The notes under the pieces were generated by a model that did not search any database, was not told the origin of the DNA, and was given only the letters and a program-made list of their open reading frames with translations. A stretch of 64,000 nucleotides of DNA, taken from NCBI RefSeq assembly GCF_000002425.4, contig NC_037274.1, positions 12,115,552 through 12,179,551 of the forward strand, written 5' to 3'. Positions 1 through 8,825 of this stretch are shown in pieces; the stretch's first letter is position 1; each line of letters starts with the position of its first letter. The position numbers were made by a program, and so were the translations under genes. Source of the stretch: Physcomitrium patens (Eukaryota; Streptophyta; Bryopsida; Funariales; Funariaceae).

Positions 1-1298
1 GCTGCAGTTCTCAATAACGCTTCTCGAGGTAATTTCCCTTCTTACATTGTAGAAACGGCAGAAGCCCAAAACTCACTAGTTTCCGTACTTCCACCAATTT
101 CATCATCTACTCTAGCACCATAACTTGCACTTTCTCGTACTACTGTTTCATGCTCTTTTAAGTAATCTTGAACCAATGCTCTCATTCTTCCCTTGCCAAA
201 ATTGGTTTGAAGAAGATCCTCCCTATCTTTCAATGCTATCTTCCCATCTTTCCAGCAAATAATTCCCTACCGTATCATATTATTAAATTCATTGCAATCT
301 TTTCTAGTGTGTGAAGCATCATCACACCAAATGCATCTTTGTACATATCCTTGTTTTGAAACATTCTTCGAATTGTTTATAGAAGTATTCTCTTCAAGTC
401 TTGCCAATTTGATTTGAAGATCTCGCATTCCTCGTATAATTTCTTCCATACCCATATCTGTATTCTTTGACAAGGATGTCGAAGGTTGAACCGTAGGCAT
501 TGTCGATGGTGTAGTACGTACTGGAGCCTTGGGTGCTTGTACTTGTTTTGGAATATTGCTCCTATCCTTCCTCCTTTCTTTTTTTGTAAGCAACCCCACC
601 GCATCTTCAACGTTCTTCCACTTCGTTGTCAATCCTTCATCTTCTTCTTTGTCTTCAAGAAGGGGTTCTAATTTCTCTTGCAATTCTCCATCAGCAGCTT
701 GAAGAAATAGATCAACTTTGTTCGGCTCCAATGTCAATTTTTCTACCTTCGATAATTGAGAGTACTGCCTCTCAAATTCCCTTAGTAGCTCTGTTGCTTG
801 CAAATTCTTATTGGGCCGTTCAATCCATCCCAGAAACAGCTTCTTAGTAACGCGATCAGCATCTTCCAAGAAATATTTGTCTTTCAATGCATGAGAAAAA
901 TCCTCCCATGAATTTCCACAACGATCCGTAATCGATGTAATGTGGTCCCTTATCTCTGGTATCGTGGCAAGTCCAAATAGTGCAACCATTTTCTTCTCAG
1001 AAACCCGATTTAATTCCATTTCACAAACATAACATCTTAAATACCTTGAAATATTCCTCCCATCAAATTGATCAATTTTATTGACCACTGCTTGCAATGC
1101 TTTGGTTGCCAAAGCTTCCTTCTGATCATTGCTTTGCTGTTGCTGCATTGACAATGAGAAGGCTTGAAACAAACTAGCAATAGATGGATCCATGTGCATA
1201 CCTTGTCCTTTAGAAGACTCCCCACCAGAAACTTCTCCCAAAAATCCTTCAAAATTTTTATTTTCGTTTTCTATAAAAATAAAGATAAAATCAACCAA
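1..1298 (-). pseudogene. gag of retrotransposon A1 (N-terminal and middle part)
   Basis: Family A Gag, the structural protein that packages element RNA. The likely start is the methionine at 1199 (MHMDPS...), which also opens the A2 and B copies; an in-frame methionine at 1298 exists but lies in the leader. The frame is open down to about 267, with a C-rich-to-charged layout: a glutamine run (about residues 20-25 from MHMDPS), a helical capsid-like middle, a KKERRKDR basic patch, and a zinc knuckle CIWCDDASHTRKDC (CX2CX4HX4C) near 290-335. It then breaks at a stop near 264, reopens at 233-42, and stops again at 39-41 (TAA where A2 has CAA). The protein continues beyond the left edge. It is 90% or more similar by eye to A2 gag. 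No close named family is assigned beyond Ty3/gypsy. Confidence 0.85.
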
Positions 1299-1323
1299 AA
1301 TCCAATACCTTCTACCTCAAGCT

Positions 1324-1341
1324 TTCACGTCGGGTTCACCA
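1324..1341 (-). other. primer-binding site of A1, tRNA-Trp type
   Basis: Read on the minus strand, four bases after the LTR end, the site is TGGTGAACCCGACGTGAA. This is the complement of TTCACGTCGGGTTCACCA, which I recall as the 3' end, including CCA, of plant nuclear tRNA-Trp. Reverse transcription of this family would therefore start from tRNA-Trp. The same 18 bases occur in A2, and with one change in B. Confidence 0.8.
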
Positions 1342-1345
1342 CTTA

Positions 1346-2711
1346 TGTCGTATTATGTGCTTTCCTGCTTGAGAACGCGTCGGGCGTCTGACTGTAGAAG
1401 GTAGTATGGAGATCCGTCGATAGTCAAGCAGTCTATCAGTTTTTACTGCTACAATATAAACGACTGCAAGAATACACCGTAAATCTTTACTGATGCCCTT
1501 CAACTGCTTATGAAAGTCCTTTTTTTGCCCCAGCCGGTAGGTCTCTAGACGTTACAGAGAACCCCGAACAACCCAAACTGTTAATCTTCAATACTGCTTT
1601 GTACTTACGATCTTGTATCCACTGACTGTCCTGTTAGATTAACCCAATAAATTTCATTCACTCCGCATACTCAATCCTATAGACACCCCTTTAATCCTTC
1701 AATCACAGACGTAACTCGATTTTACAAAACAGTCAAGAGTATTCAAACCCACTTCATTTAAAAATCCCGATTCACCATTACAACACTGACTTCAGCAGCG
1801 ATTGCCTCAGTCGTCCCAAAAGTCTACAAAGAAGAAAAATCCAAATTCTATGTCTTTCCTTCCCCGACCCAAAGCATGAAGGTCCTCTCTCTAATTCCCT
1901 TCATCTTCAAAAACGTCCAATGAAAACCGAACTAGTAACCTTACAAAAGCTTGAAAACTCGCTCCCACCCCCGATTCCCCCCGAAAAAAAAAACCTCCCC
2001 CCTCAAAACTATATCCCCCCTAACCTTATCCTCTGAATTTCTTCAATCTTCCATCTTAGATCCGAAATTGGCTCCCACCTCAAGCTTGGATCTGAAATTG
2101 GCTCCCAACTCAAGCTTGGATCCGAAATTGGCTCTCGCCGCCAAGCTTTCTCCTCCGTTTTTACCTTTAAGAAATCCATTTACCGAAAACAACGTTCCCT
2201 GAGACGGCACAGAGAACAGGACAGCCTGAAACAGAATCGAACCCCGTAATCGGGACCACATTGAGTCGCCCGACCAATTCAGGTCCTATATTGGTAAAGA
2301 TGCCCGTAGTAACCTGGATGTTCCCGTAATTGGGTCAAATTGGTCCTCGCGTCAGATTGGCTAAGACCCGTAGTAAGACCTGGATTTCCCGTAATTAGAC
2401 TGCATTGGGTTGACCGGCCAATTCAGGTCTCATATTGGATAAGAGGACCCGGATTGGATTATCGAAATTGGGTCCAATTGGCTCCTCGAACCCGTCGTGT
2501 GAATTGGTCCTTCTCTTCCTGCTGACTCCCGTTATTGGAATCGAATGGAGCATTTCAGTATGCCCCAGCTGACTGTAACGGAGTGACTGAACCTGACCAC
2601 TCAGTATTTGTACTGGAGTTGGTTGATGCTCCCAATATTCGAGGTAACTGAATATTAATAAAATTCCCTTTTTTTTTTATTTTCATTGTATACTCGTGTT
2701 ACAACACGACA
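1346..2711 (-). repeat. 5' LTR of A1
   Basis: Begins TGTCGTATTATGTG and ends CGTGTTACAACACGACA on the plus strand, so it has TG...CA termini. It matches the two LTRs of A2 along its length and is followed on its inner side by the tRNA-Trp primer site and gag. It contains a minisatellite of about 30 bp units near 2050-2150. The outer flank, GCGG at 2712-2715, would be the target duplication; its partner lies outside the window. The sequence right of it is family A LTR in the opposite orientation, so A1 landed inside the 5' LTR of element B. Confidence 0.85.
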
Positions 2712-3030
2712 GCGGAGAGAATGAAATTTATTGGGTTAATCTAACAAGACAGTCAGTGGATACAAGATCGTAAGTACAAAGCGGTATTGAAGATTAACAG
2801 TTTGGGTTGTTCGGGGTTCTCTGTAACGTCTAGAGACCTACCGGCTAGGGCAAAAAGAACTTCGACAAGCAGTCGAAGAGCATCCGTATAGATTTACGGT
2901 ACATTGTTGCAGTCGTTTATATTCCAGCAGTCAAAACTGATAGACTGCTTGACTATCGGGGAATCTCCATACTACCTTCTATAGCCAGATGCCCGGTGCG
3001 TTCTCGAGCAGGAAAGCTTGTAATACGACA
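2712..3030 (+). repeat. 3' part of the 5' LTR of element B
   Basis: Inverted copy of the first third of the A1 LTR. It ends with the family terminus, a module like CAGCCAGATGCCCGGTGCG near 2983 and then TAATACGACA at 3021-3030. The upstream part is missing here because A1 inserted at GCGG; it presumably lies left of the window. Confidence 0.8.
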
Positions 3031-3035
3031 AAAAG

Positions 3036-3053
3036 TGGTGAACTCGACGTGAA
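3036..3053 (+). other. primer-binding site of B, tRNA-Trp type
   Basis: TGGTGAACTCGACGTGAA, five bases after the LTR end. It differs from the A1 and A2 sites by a single C-to-T change. Confidence 0.8.
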
Positions 3054-3176
3054 AGCTTGAGGTGGAAGGTATTGGATTTCGGTTGATTTTATCTTTATTT
3101 TTAAGGAAAACGAAAATAAAAATTTTGAAGGATTTTTGGGAGGAGTTTCTGGTGGGGAGTCTTCTAAAGGACAAGG

Positions 3177-4188
3177 TATGTACATGGATCCGTCTATTGT
3201 TAGTTTGTTTCAAGCCTTCTCATTGTCAATGCAGCAACAACAAAGCAATGATCGAAAGGAAGCTTTGGCAACCAAAGCATTGTAAGCAGTGGTCAATAAA
3301 ATTGATCAATTTGATGGAAGGAATATTTCAAGGTATTTAAGATGTTATGTTCGTGAAATGGAATTAAATCAGGTTTCTGAGAAGGGGGGAATGAGAGCAT
3401 TTGTTCAAGATTACCTAAAAGAGTATGAAATAGCAGCATGAAAAAGTGCAAGTTATGGTGCTAGAGTAGATTATGAAATTGGTAGAAGTACGGAAACTAG
3501 TGAGTTTTGGGCTTCTGCCGTTTCTACAATGTAAGAAGGGAAATTACCTCGAGAAGCGTTATTGAGAACTGCAGCTACAATACGAGGTAGAACAGGTTGG
3601 GAGGATCCTGTTAAGTCTCTTTCAGTTCATGCATATATTGCTAAGAGCCAACATGAAGCTTTGATGGAAGAAAAAAGACGAGGAAATTTTGATGATAATA
3701 GAGAAGGAAATTCTTTTAAGAGGCAAACTTGAGGAGACAAGGCTCGGGAGACAACTTCATAAGAATTGCCTGTAAAGGATACCTCAGCATCATTGGGAGA
3801 AAAAACAATGGAGACAAAAGATAAGGACAAATCAATTGCATATAAGCTACTTTCTGACATTGAAGCGGCAACAAATTTGAAAGGGATGTTGGAAGAACGT
3901 ATATTAAACGCTAAGGTGGAATTCACATTGAAAGAAGTCTTGAGAATTGCAAAGAAGGAGTTTCATGATGTTATCATTGACAGCATTAAGCGAAAGAGGC
4001 AATTAATGGGTGAAACTGGAATGACTCATGCTACTGATGCAAGAATATGTAGAGATGAAGAAGAGGTTGATATTGGTTACAAGCAACCAACAAATGAAAA
4101 GAATGGGTATAATCAGCGAGTACGTTTCGAAGATTCTAGTGACAAGGAAATGGAAACTTTGAGCCATTATATTTGAAAGCATTGGGCA
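3177..4188 (+). pseudogene. gag of element B, internally deleted
   Basis: Starts at ATG 3177 (MYMDPS, equivalent to MHMDPS in A1 and A2). After the segment NQVSEK, near 3384, the sequence jumps to the region past the zinc knuckle (MRAFVQDYLKE). About 0.8 kb of gag is lost, including the end of the capsid-like part, the basic patch and the knuckle. In-frame stops are TAA 3283-3285, TGA near 3439, TAA near 3532, TGA near 3730 and TAA 3760-3762. All but the last correspond to CAA or CGA in A1 or A2; the last is shared with A2. A packaging-competent Gag is not possible. Confidence 0.8.
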
Positions 4189-4627
4189 AGGGCAACTACT
4201 GAGGTATTGGTGAAGGTAGGAGATATAGAAGAACCAATAGTTGCTTTGGTCGACCATAGTTCTAAAATAAATCTCATGTCTAAAGATCTTTATAAGAAGC
4301 AAAAATGGCCAATTGATATGGAACATGGATGGGCAATATGAGCAGCTAATAACACACGGGGCGAATTATATGGAGCTTGTCCAGATGTCAAAATTTGGAT
4401 TGGGGATGTTGCGACGGAGCAACATTTCTTTGTTCAAGATACAACGTCTTATCCGTTGATTTTAGGACAACCTTATATCACGGCAACACGGATGGAAACA
4501 AAAGTACTTGACGATGGTTCTACTTATGCAAGAACCTAACCATGAACGGAATTGAGATAGGTTGAGGGAGAAACCATTGCCAAAGATTGTTGAAGGATTT
4601 AAGGATTTTGGGGAGGTCCCCCTGGAA
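4189..4627 (+). pseudogene. aspartic protease region of element B
   Basis: Follows gag in the same frame. The active-site region reads LVDHSSKINLMSKDLYKK, where most retroviral-type proteases have D-S/T-G; A2 has DHGS here. Further on, RAANNTRGELYGACPDVKIW and ILGQPYITATRMETKV match the A2 copy. Stops lie near 4340 and 4537, and about 30 bp are missing compared with A2 near 4535. The frame meets the pol frame at 4625-4627, where A2 and C have a stop and B has GAA. Confidence 0.7.
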
Positions 4628-6815
4628 AGCGAGATTATGGAGGTACAAAAGAGGAGGTACTCTCGCGAGATGAAGGTGCCTTTGATGCGAGTTTTATTGG
4701 TATATTGGAGAATGGAAATATTATGTATAAGAAAGTTGATGATTTTAAAAGAAAAGAAAGAAAAAGATTATATAATATTGAAGGACAATTACACAAGATA
4801 GGTACATTGGAAGATGATGAGAGGATTTTGGGTGTTTATGAAGAAAATAGACTGGAAGATTCATTGGAATTGATTACATCTATTGGGTTAGAGGATAATG
4901 ATAAGATTGTTGAGATTCATTCGAGAGAGGTTTATACCATGCTTGAATCTTTTCAAGCACCAGAAGTCACAGTAGAGACGAGATATAAAACGGCAGATAA
5001 GAAGGTAAAGCCTATTGCTGGACCATTACCAGAGGATTCTAAAGAACAAATGGGAGAAGCATCAAAAGAAGCAAGTTTAAGAGATCCAATGAGTATTGGA
5101 CACTAGTTTACTAAAGAAACTTTTGAAGAATTGAAGATTGGTTCTGATGGTTCTTTATAACCGGAGGAAATTACTTGCTTCAAAAAGATGTTGGCTAAAC
5201 AAGGTAGATCGTTTGCCTTCGAATCTCATGAAATTAGGTGTGTGGATCCAAATATTATAACACCTATGGTTATCTTCACTGTACCGCATGTACCTTGGAA
5301 TCTAAGACCGATTTGAGTACCGAGGGCACATTTACCTAAATTGGTGGAACTATTAAAAAAAAAAGATAAAGATGAAAATATTGGAACCCTCGTTTGCGCC
5401 GTATTCTAGTCGATGGTTTACGGTACCTAAGAAGAATGGGTCACTACGGTTTATTCAAGATATGCAACCGGTGAATGCAGTAACTGTCAGAAATGCAAGA
5501 ATTGGACCTATTGTGGATGAATTTGCTGAGGCGTTTGCTGGAGGGCGATCTATTCAATGGGTGATTTGTATTCAGGTTATGATCAATTTCAACTTGCCGA
5601 AGGAAGTAGAGATATGACAATGATGAGGACACCACTTGGATTGGTTAGAATGTGCACTCTTCCTCAAGGCGCGAACAACTCAGTTGCGCATATGATGAAT
5701 GGGATGAATAAGGTATTGAGAGATTTTATTCCGGAAAAGACTATGCCTTTTCTGGATGATGTTCCTATAAAAGGATGCAAAGAAGGAGACAAAGATGAAA
5801 CTTTAGATACGAGGGGGTGTCGCAGATATGTTGTTGATCATATACAAGATTGTGAAAAGATTTTAACTCGGCTTGGAGAAGTTTATCTTACATTATCGGG
5901 TATGAAGTCCGTATTTGGAGTACGAGAGGTTGTAATTGTTGGACATTTATGTGGATCCTACAGAAGAAAACCAGATCCGACTAAAGTTGATGCAATTGGA
6001 AGGATGAAAGAGGATTGTGATTCTTTAACAGAGGTTCGCAGGTTTTTGGATGCATGTGTATTTTATCGAATTTGGATCCCTCATTATGCTCACATAGCGG
6101 ATCCATTATATGAACTGTTACACAAGGGTTACCGATTTAAATGGGAAGAAAGGCATATTCAGGCAATGCAAAGATTGAAGAAATTATTGATGTCACCTCC
6201 AATATTGAGGAAGGTTGATTATAAGTACAATAGACCAATGATTCTTACTGTAGACGCTAGTCCAATTGCCGTTGGATGGGCGGTGGGTCAAGATGATTCA
6301 AATGGGAGTAGATTTGCAGTTCGATTTGGGACTAAAGTTTTAAGTATTCGTCAGCGTGCATATTCGCAAGTCAAAAGAGAACTTTGGGGAGTCGTTTCGG
6401 CTATGAAAGCTGAAAAGGACTATTTGATTAGGGCAGTAGTAGTAATTGAAACAGATTGCTTGCCATTGCTTGGAATGATTATTAACTGTTCAATGCCAGA
6501 TATTGCAATGTTGAGATGGATTGCTTATATTAAGTCACTAAATCCAGAATTTAAGCATATCACTGGGAAGGAAAATTTAGTAGCAGACATGCTATCTCGA
6601 GGAAGATACGAGAGGGAGGACGAAATGGTTGAAGACATTGATGATGTCGGATTGAAATTCTATTCAATATCAAATCTCAACAGAGAAGACAAGCTAATTC
6701 TTGAAGAATCTTATGAAGGAGAATTATTGGATATTGGTCATTATTTGAATACCTTGACTAAGCAGGGGGAATTGGTTTACAGAAAAATTCAAACAAATAA
6801 GAAGAAAAGCATATG
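4628..6815 (+). pseudogene. reverse transcriptase and RNase H of element B
   Basis: Copies element RNA into DNA. It lies in the -1 frame relative to the protease. Stops occur near 5104 and 5158. A one-base gain in an A-run near 5350 and a one-base loss near 5541 shift the frame twice. From 5557 it is open for more than 400 codons: MGDLYSGYDQFQLA, then the catalytic box PFLDDVPIKG with the two aspartates at 5755-5760, then the connection and RNase H part with VDASPIAVGW near 6250 and ETDCLPLLGM near 6450, ending with DMLSRGRYERE. Both RT aspartates and the RNase H acidic residues remain. The closest match in view is A2, well above 90% by eye. Confidence 0.85.
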
Positions 6816-7245
6816 GATTTTTACTTTGAGATGGATTCTTATGGAAGAGACCGAAGAAAGGAATTGGGATGCCACAACGAGTGATAGGCAAAAGGGAAGA
6901 AAAACTAAAATTATTAAAGGAGTTTCATGATAGTTTATGGGCAGGGCATAGAGGAATCTGGGCTACTTTTTCTAAACTCAAGGAACGATATTGGTGGAAA
7001 AATATGTATCGAGATGTGCTCTCATTTGTAGAGTCATGTGAAATTTGTCAATCGTATTCTAATATCCAACATCGAGATGGTCTTCATCCTATGTATCCTT
7101 TGGCTATTCATTTTAAATGGGTTGTTGATTTGGTTATTATGCCGGTTGGGTTATGGCAGATGAGATATTTGGTTTTAGCTCGTGAAGATTTATCAAATCA
7201 AGTAGAAGGAAGAGCATTGAGGACAAAATCTACCTGGATACCTGG
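6816..7245 (+). pseudogene. N-terminal integrase fragment of element B
   Basis: Frame moves again near 6805, then MPQRVIGKREEKLKL opens at 6869. The HHCC zinc domain is present: H in EFHDSLWAGHRG, then SCEICQSYS. The first core aspartate is in VVDLVIMPVG. After about 7200 the sequence departs from A2 and becomes a short tandem repeat (CTGGATAC...AAAAT twice, 7228-7270). The other two catalytic residues (second D and E) and the C-terminal GPY part are absent. Confidence 0.75.
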
Positions 7246-7292
7246 ATACTTGCAAAATACCTGGATACTTACAAAATATTATTTTATCTTCC

Positions 7293-7342
7293 ACAGCTAG
7301 ACGCCTGGTGCGTTCTTAAGCAAGATAGTACGTAATACAACA
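7293..7342 (+). repeat. last 50 bp of the 3' LTR of element B
   Basis: CCACAGCTAGACGCCTGGTGCG... to ACGTAATACAACA, the shared terminal module of these LTRs. It joins the truncated integrase on the left and D2 gag on the right, showing a deletion that kept the very end. Confidence 0.75.
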
Positions 7343-8690
7343 ATGGATTACATCCATCTGAACTAAAAATATTTATAAAAGAAGCTCAACCCAATATGAT
7401 AACTGCATCTCTTAATTGAGCTAAGGTTTGAAAAGAATGCCATTATGATTAATTTTTAACTATGAGAGCTATTATAATTCTTGTTCAAGGAGGTTATTAA
7501 ATCTCGGCATGGAATAGAACAATGATTAGTTATTGAAGAATATTTGATACAGGAGCCAATTCAAGTATCAATACACAGAGAATAGTTAATGTCAATCCGT
7601 TGCAAGCTATACCACTAAGCATGGCAACATTGTACTCTCCATATTTTTTTTATCAGTAACAACCATTGACTACGATAGAGTTACCAATAGTATGAGTTCC
7701 AAAGGATTCTAATGAAACCTTGTTGTTCAATTTGATTAAAAAAATGGAAGAAATGGTAGTGAATATGACAAAAGATAAAGAAAAGAGGCAAAAATCTACT
7801 AATACTAAGTCCAATGTATGGTGTAGTAATTGTAAGGGCCAAAGTCATTTAGTAACAGAATGCCCCTGTCTTTCATAAATAATGGTACAATGTACATTTT
7901 GTGAAAGAAAGCATTTGACAGTTAATTGTTGGAATTGGAAAAAAAACAATAGTTTGATAAGCAGACTATGATTCCATCCACTCAGTGGAATGTCAATCAA
8001 GTTCAAACGAGAAATATATTTGGCTAGAACGGGACTCGTTTAAATAGGCAAAATCAAGCCTTTAATAACTTTCAAGGTCTAAATTATAATCGGGGTTCTG
8101 CATTGAACTCCCATAATTATGAGAAAGAACAGTCAAGATATCAGCAATATTTTCCATTATCGCAATCAATTCTAGTTTCTTCCATACCAACGTGACAACT
8201 GGGATCATTTATCAATTCAACTTGGAATAGGCCTAGCCGATATGTAGCTATGGAGACACCCTATACGCCTGATGGAGGTAGAAGAAGACCACTTCATTGT
8301 TATTGTTGCAAGCAGATTGGTCATTACGCTAATGAATGTCCTAATCTAAGATCCATTGATGATTATGCTCTAGTTTGTGGAAATTATAAGGAGTCGAGGT
8401 ATACATATCAACAGTGTAATACTTCGCTCAATTTCAATAATTGTGATCAACAGATCCAATTATAAAGTAAGATCAAAGATAATAATCAAGGTTTCGTAGA
8501 TTCTTTGATAAATTGAGTAGAATGTGTCCAAGCAATACTTACAAGGAGCCAACAAAAGGCCAAAAAACTAATTCAATACTTAAGTGAAATAATTCCAAAG
8601 GATCAATTCAATCCAATTATAGGGATGTCAAATCCAGTTTCTATAATGGGCATCTTATTGATAATGAAACCTGGTCCATCTATCCAAATC
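7343..8690 (+). pseudogene. gag of element D2 with four zinc knuckles
   Basis: Continuation of an Athila/Tat-like Gag whose first half lies left of the window, displaced by B. It matches D1 gag (SELKIFIKEAQ..., KECHYDQFL-type motif). Stops are frequent. Nucleocapsid part: CSNCKGQSHLVTEC near 7825, CTFCERKHLTVNC near 7890, CYCCKQIGHYANEC near 8298, and a fourth, CGNYKESRYTYQQC, near 8380, in which a zinc-binding C and H have each become Y. D1 keeps the fourth motif intact as CGNCKQSGHTYQQC. The conserved stretch after the knuckles (KDQFNPIIGMSNP) runs to about 8690 and there meets, without any protease or RT, sequence that follows integrase in D1. Confidence 0.8.
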
Positions 8691-8825
8691 AATAAGTATA
8701 ACATATTTTCGTCATCACCTCTAGATAAAAGAATAGGAGTGGAGCTCTTATTCAAGGTGATTCTATGATATTACATTCTGTTGTTGTTTTTCTATGTTAT
8801 AATTTTTTGTGTTTCAGGAATATTA
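8691..8825 (+). promoter_or_regulatory. D2 gag/ORF3 junction with possible splice acceptor
   Basis: About 135 bases equivalent to the stretch after integrase in D1. It contains a pyrimidine-rich run ending TTTTGTGTTTCAG (CAG at 8815-8817) shortly before ORF3. This has the look of a 3' splice site, which would fit expression of a downstream ORF from a spliced RNA. The equivalent D1 site reads TTGTGTTTCTTA and lacks the AG. The function is inferred from sequence only. Confidence 0.35.

Larger units (their letters stand above)
2712..7342 (+). mobile_element. retrotransposon B, family A, plus strand, truncated
   Basis: Order: partial 5' LTR (2712-3030), primer site, gag, protease, RT-RNase H, start of integrase, then the last 50 bp of an LTR (7293-7342). 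The left part of its 5' LTR is displaced by A1. Most of integrase, the polypurine tract and nearly all of the 3' LTR are deleted. The right flank, ATGG at 7343-7346, runs directly into D2 gag, so B lies inside D2. All proteins carry stops or frameshifts, so it cannot move unaided. Confidence 0.85.

Noticed and set aside
486..847. Plus-strand open frames at 486-671 and 626-847
   Set aside because: Antisense shadows of the A1 gag; the same shadows appear at 31021-31382 against A2 gag.
1324..1341. A tRNA-Trp gene
   Set aside because: Only the 18 bases of the 3' end match; no cloverleaf around it, and the place is right for a primer site.
1951..2202. Open frames in the LTRs (also 19040-19200, 20148-20250, 24747-24953) as small host genes
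   Set aside because: Repetitive, proline- or lysine-rich translations that follow the LTR minisatellite and recur in each LTR copy; no conserved protein features.
7343..7346. ATGG beside element B as a decayed ACGG
   Set aside because: The left copy is outside the window, and D1 has AATGG natively at the same place, so a CpG cannot be inferred.
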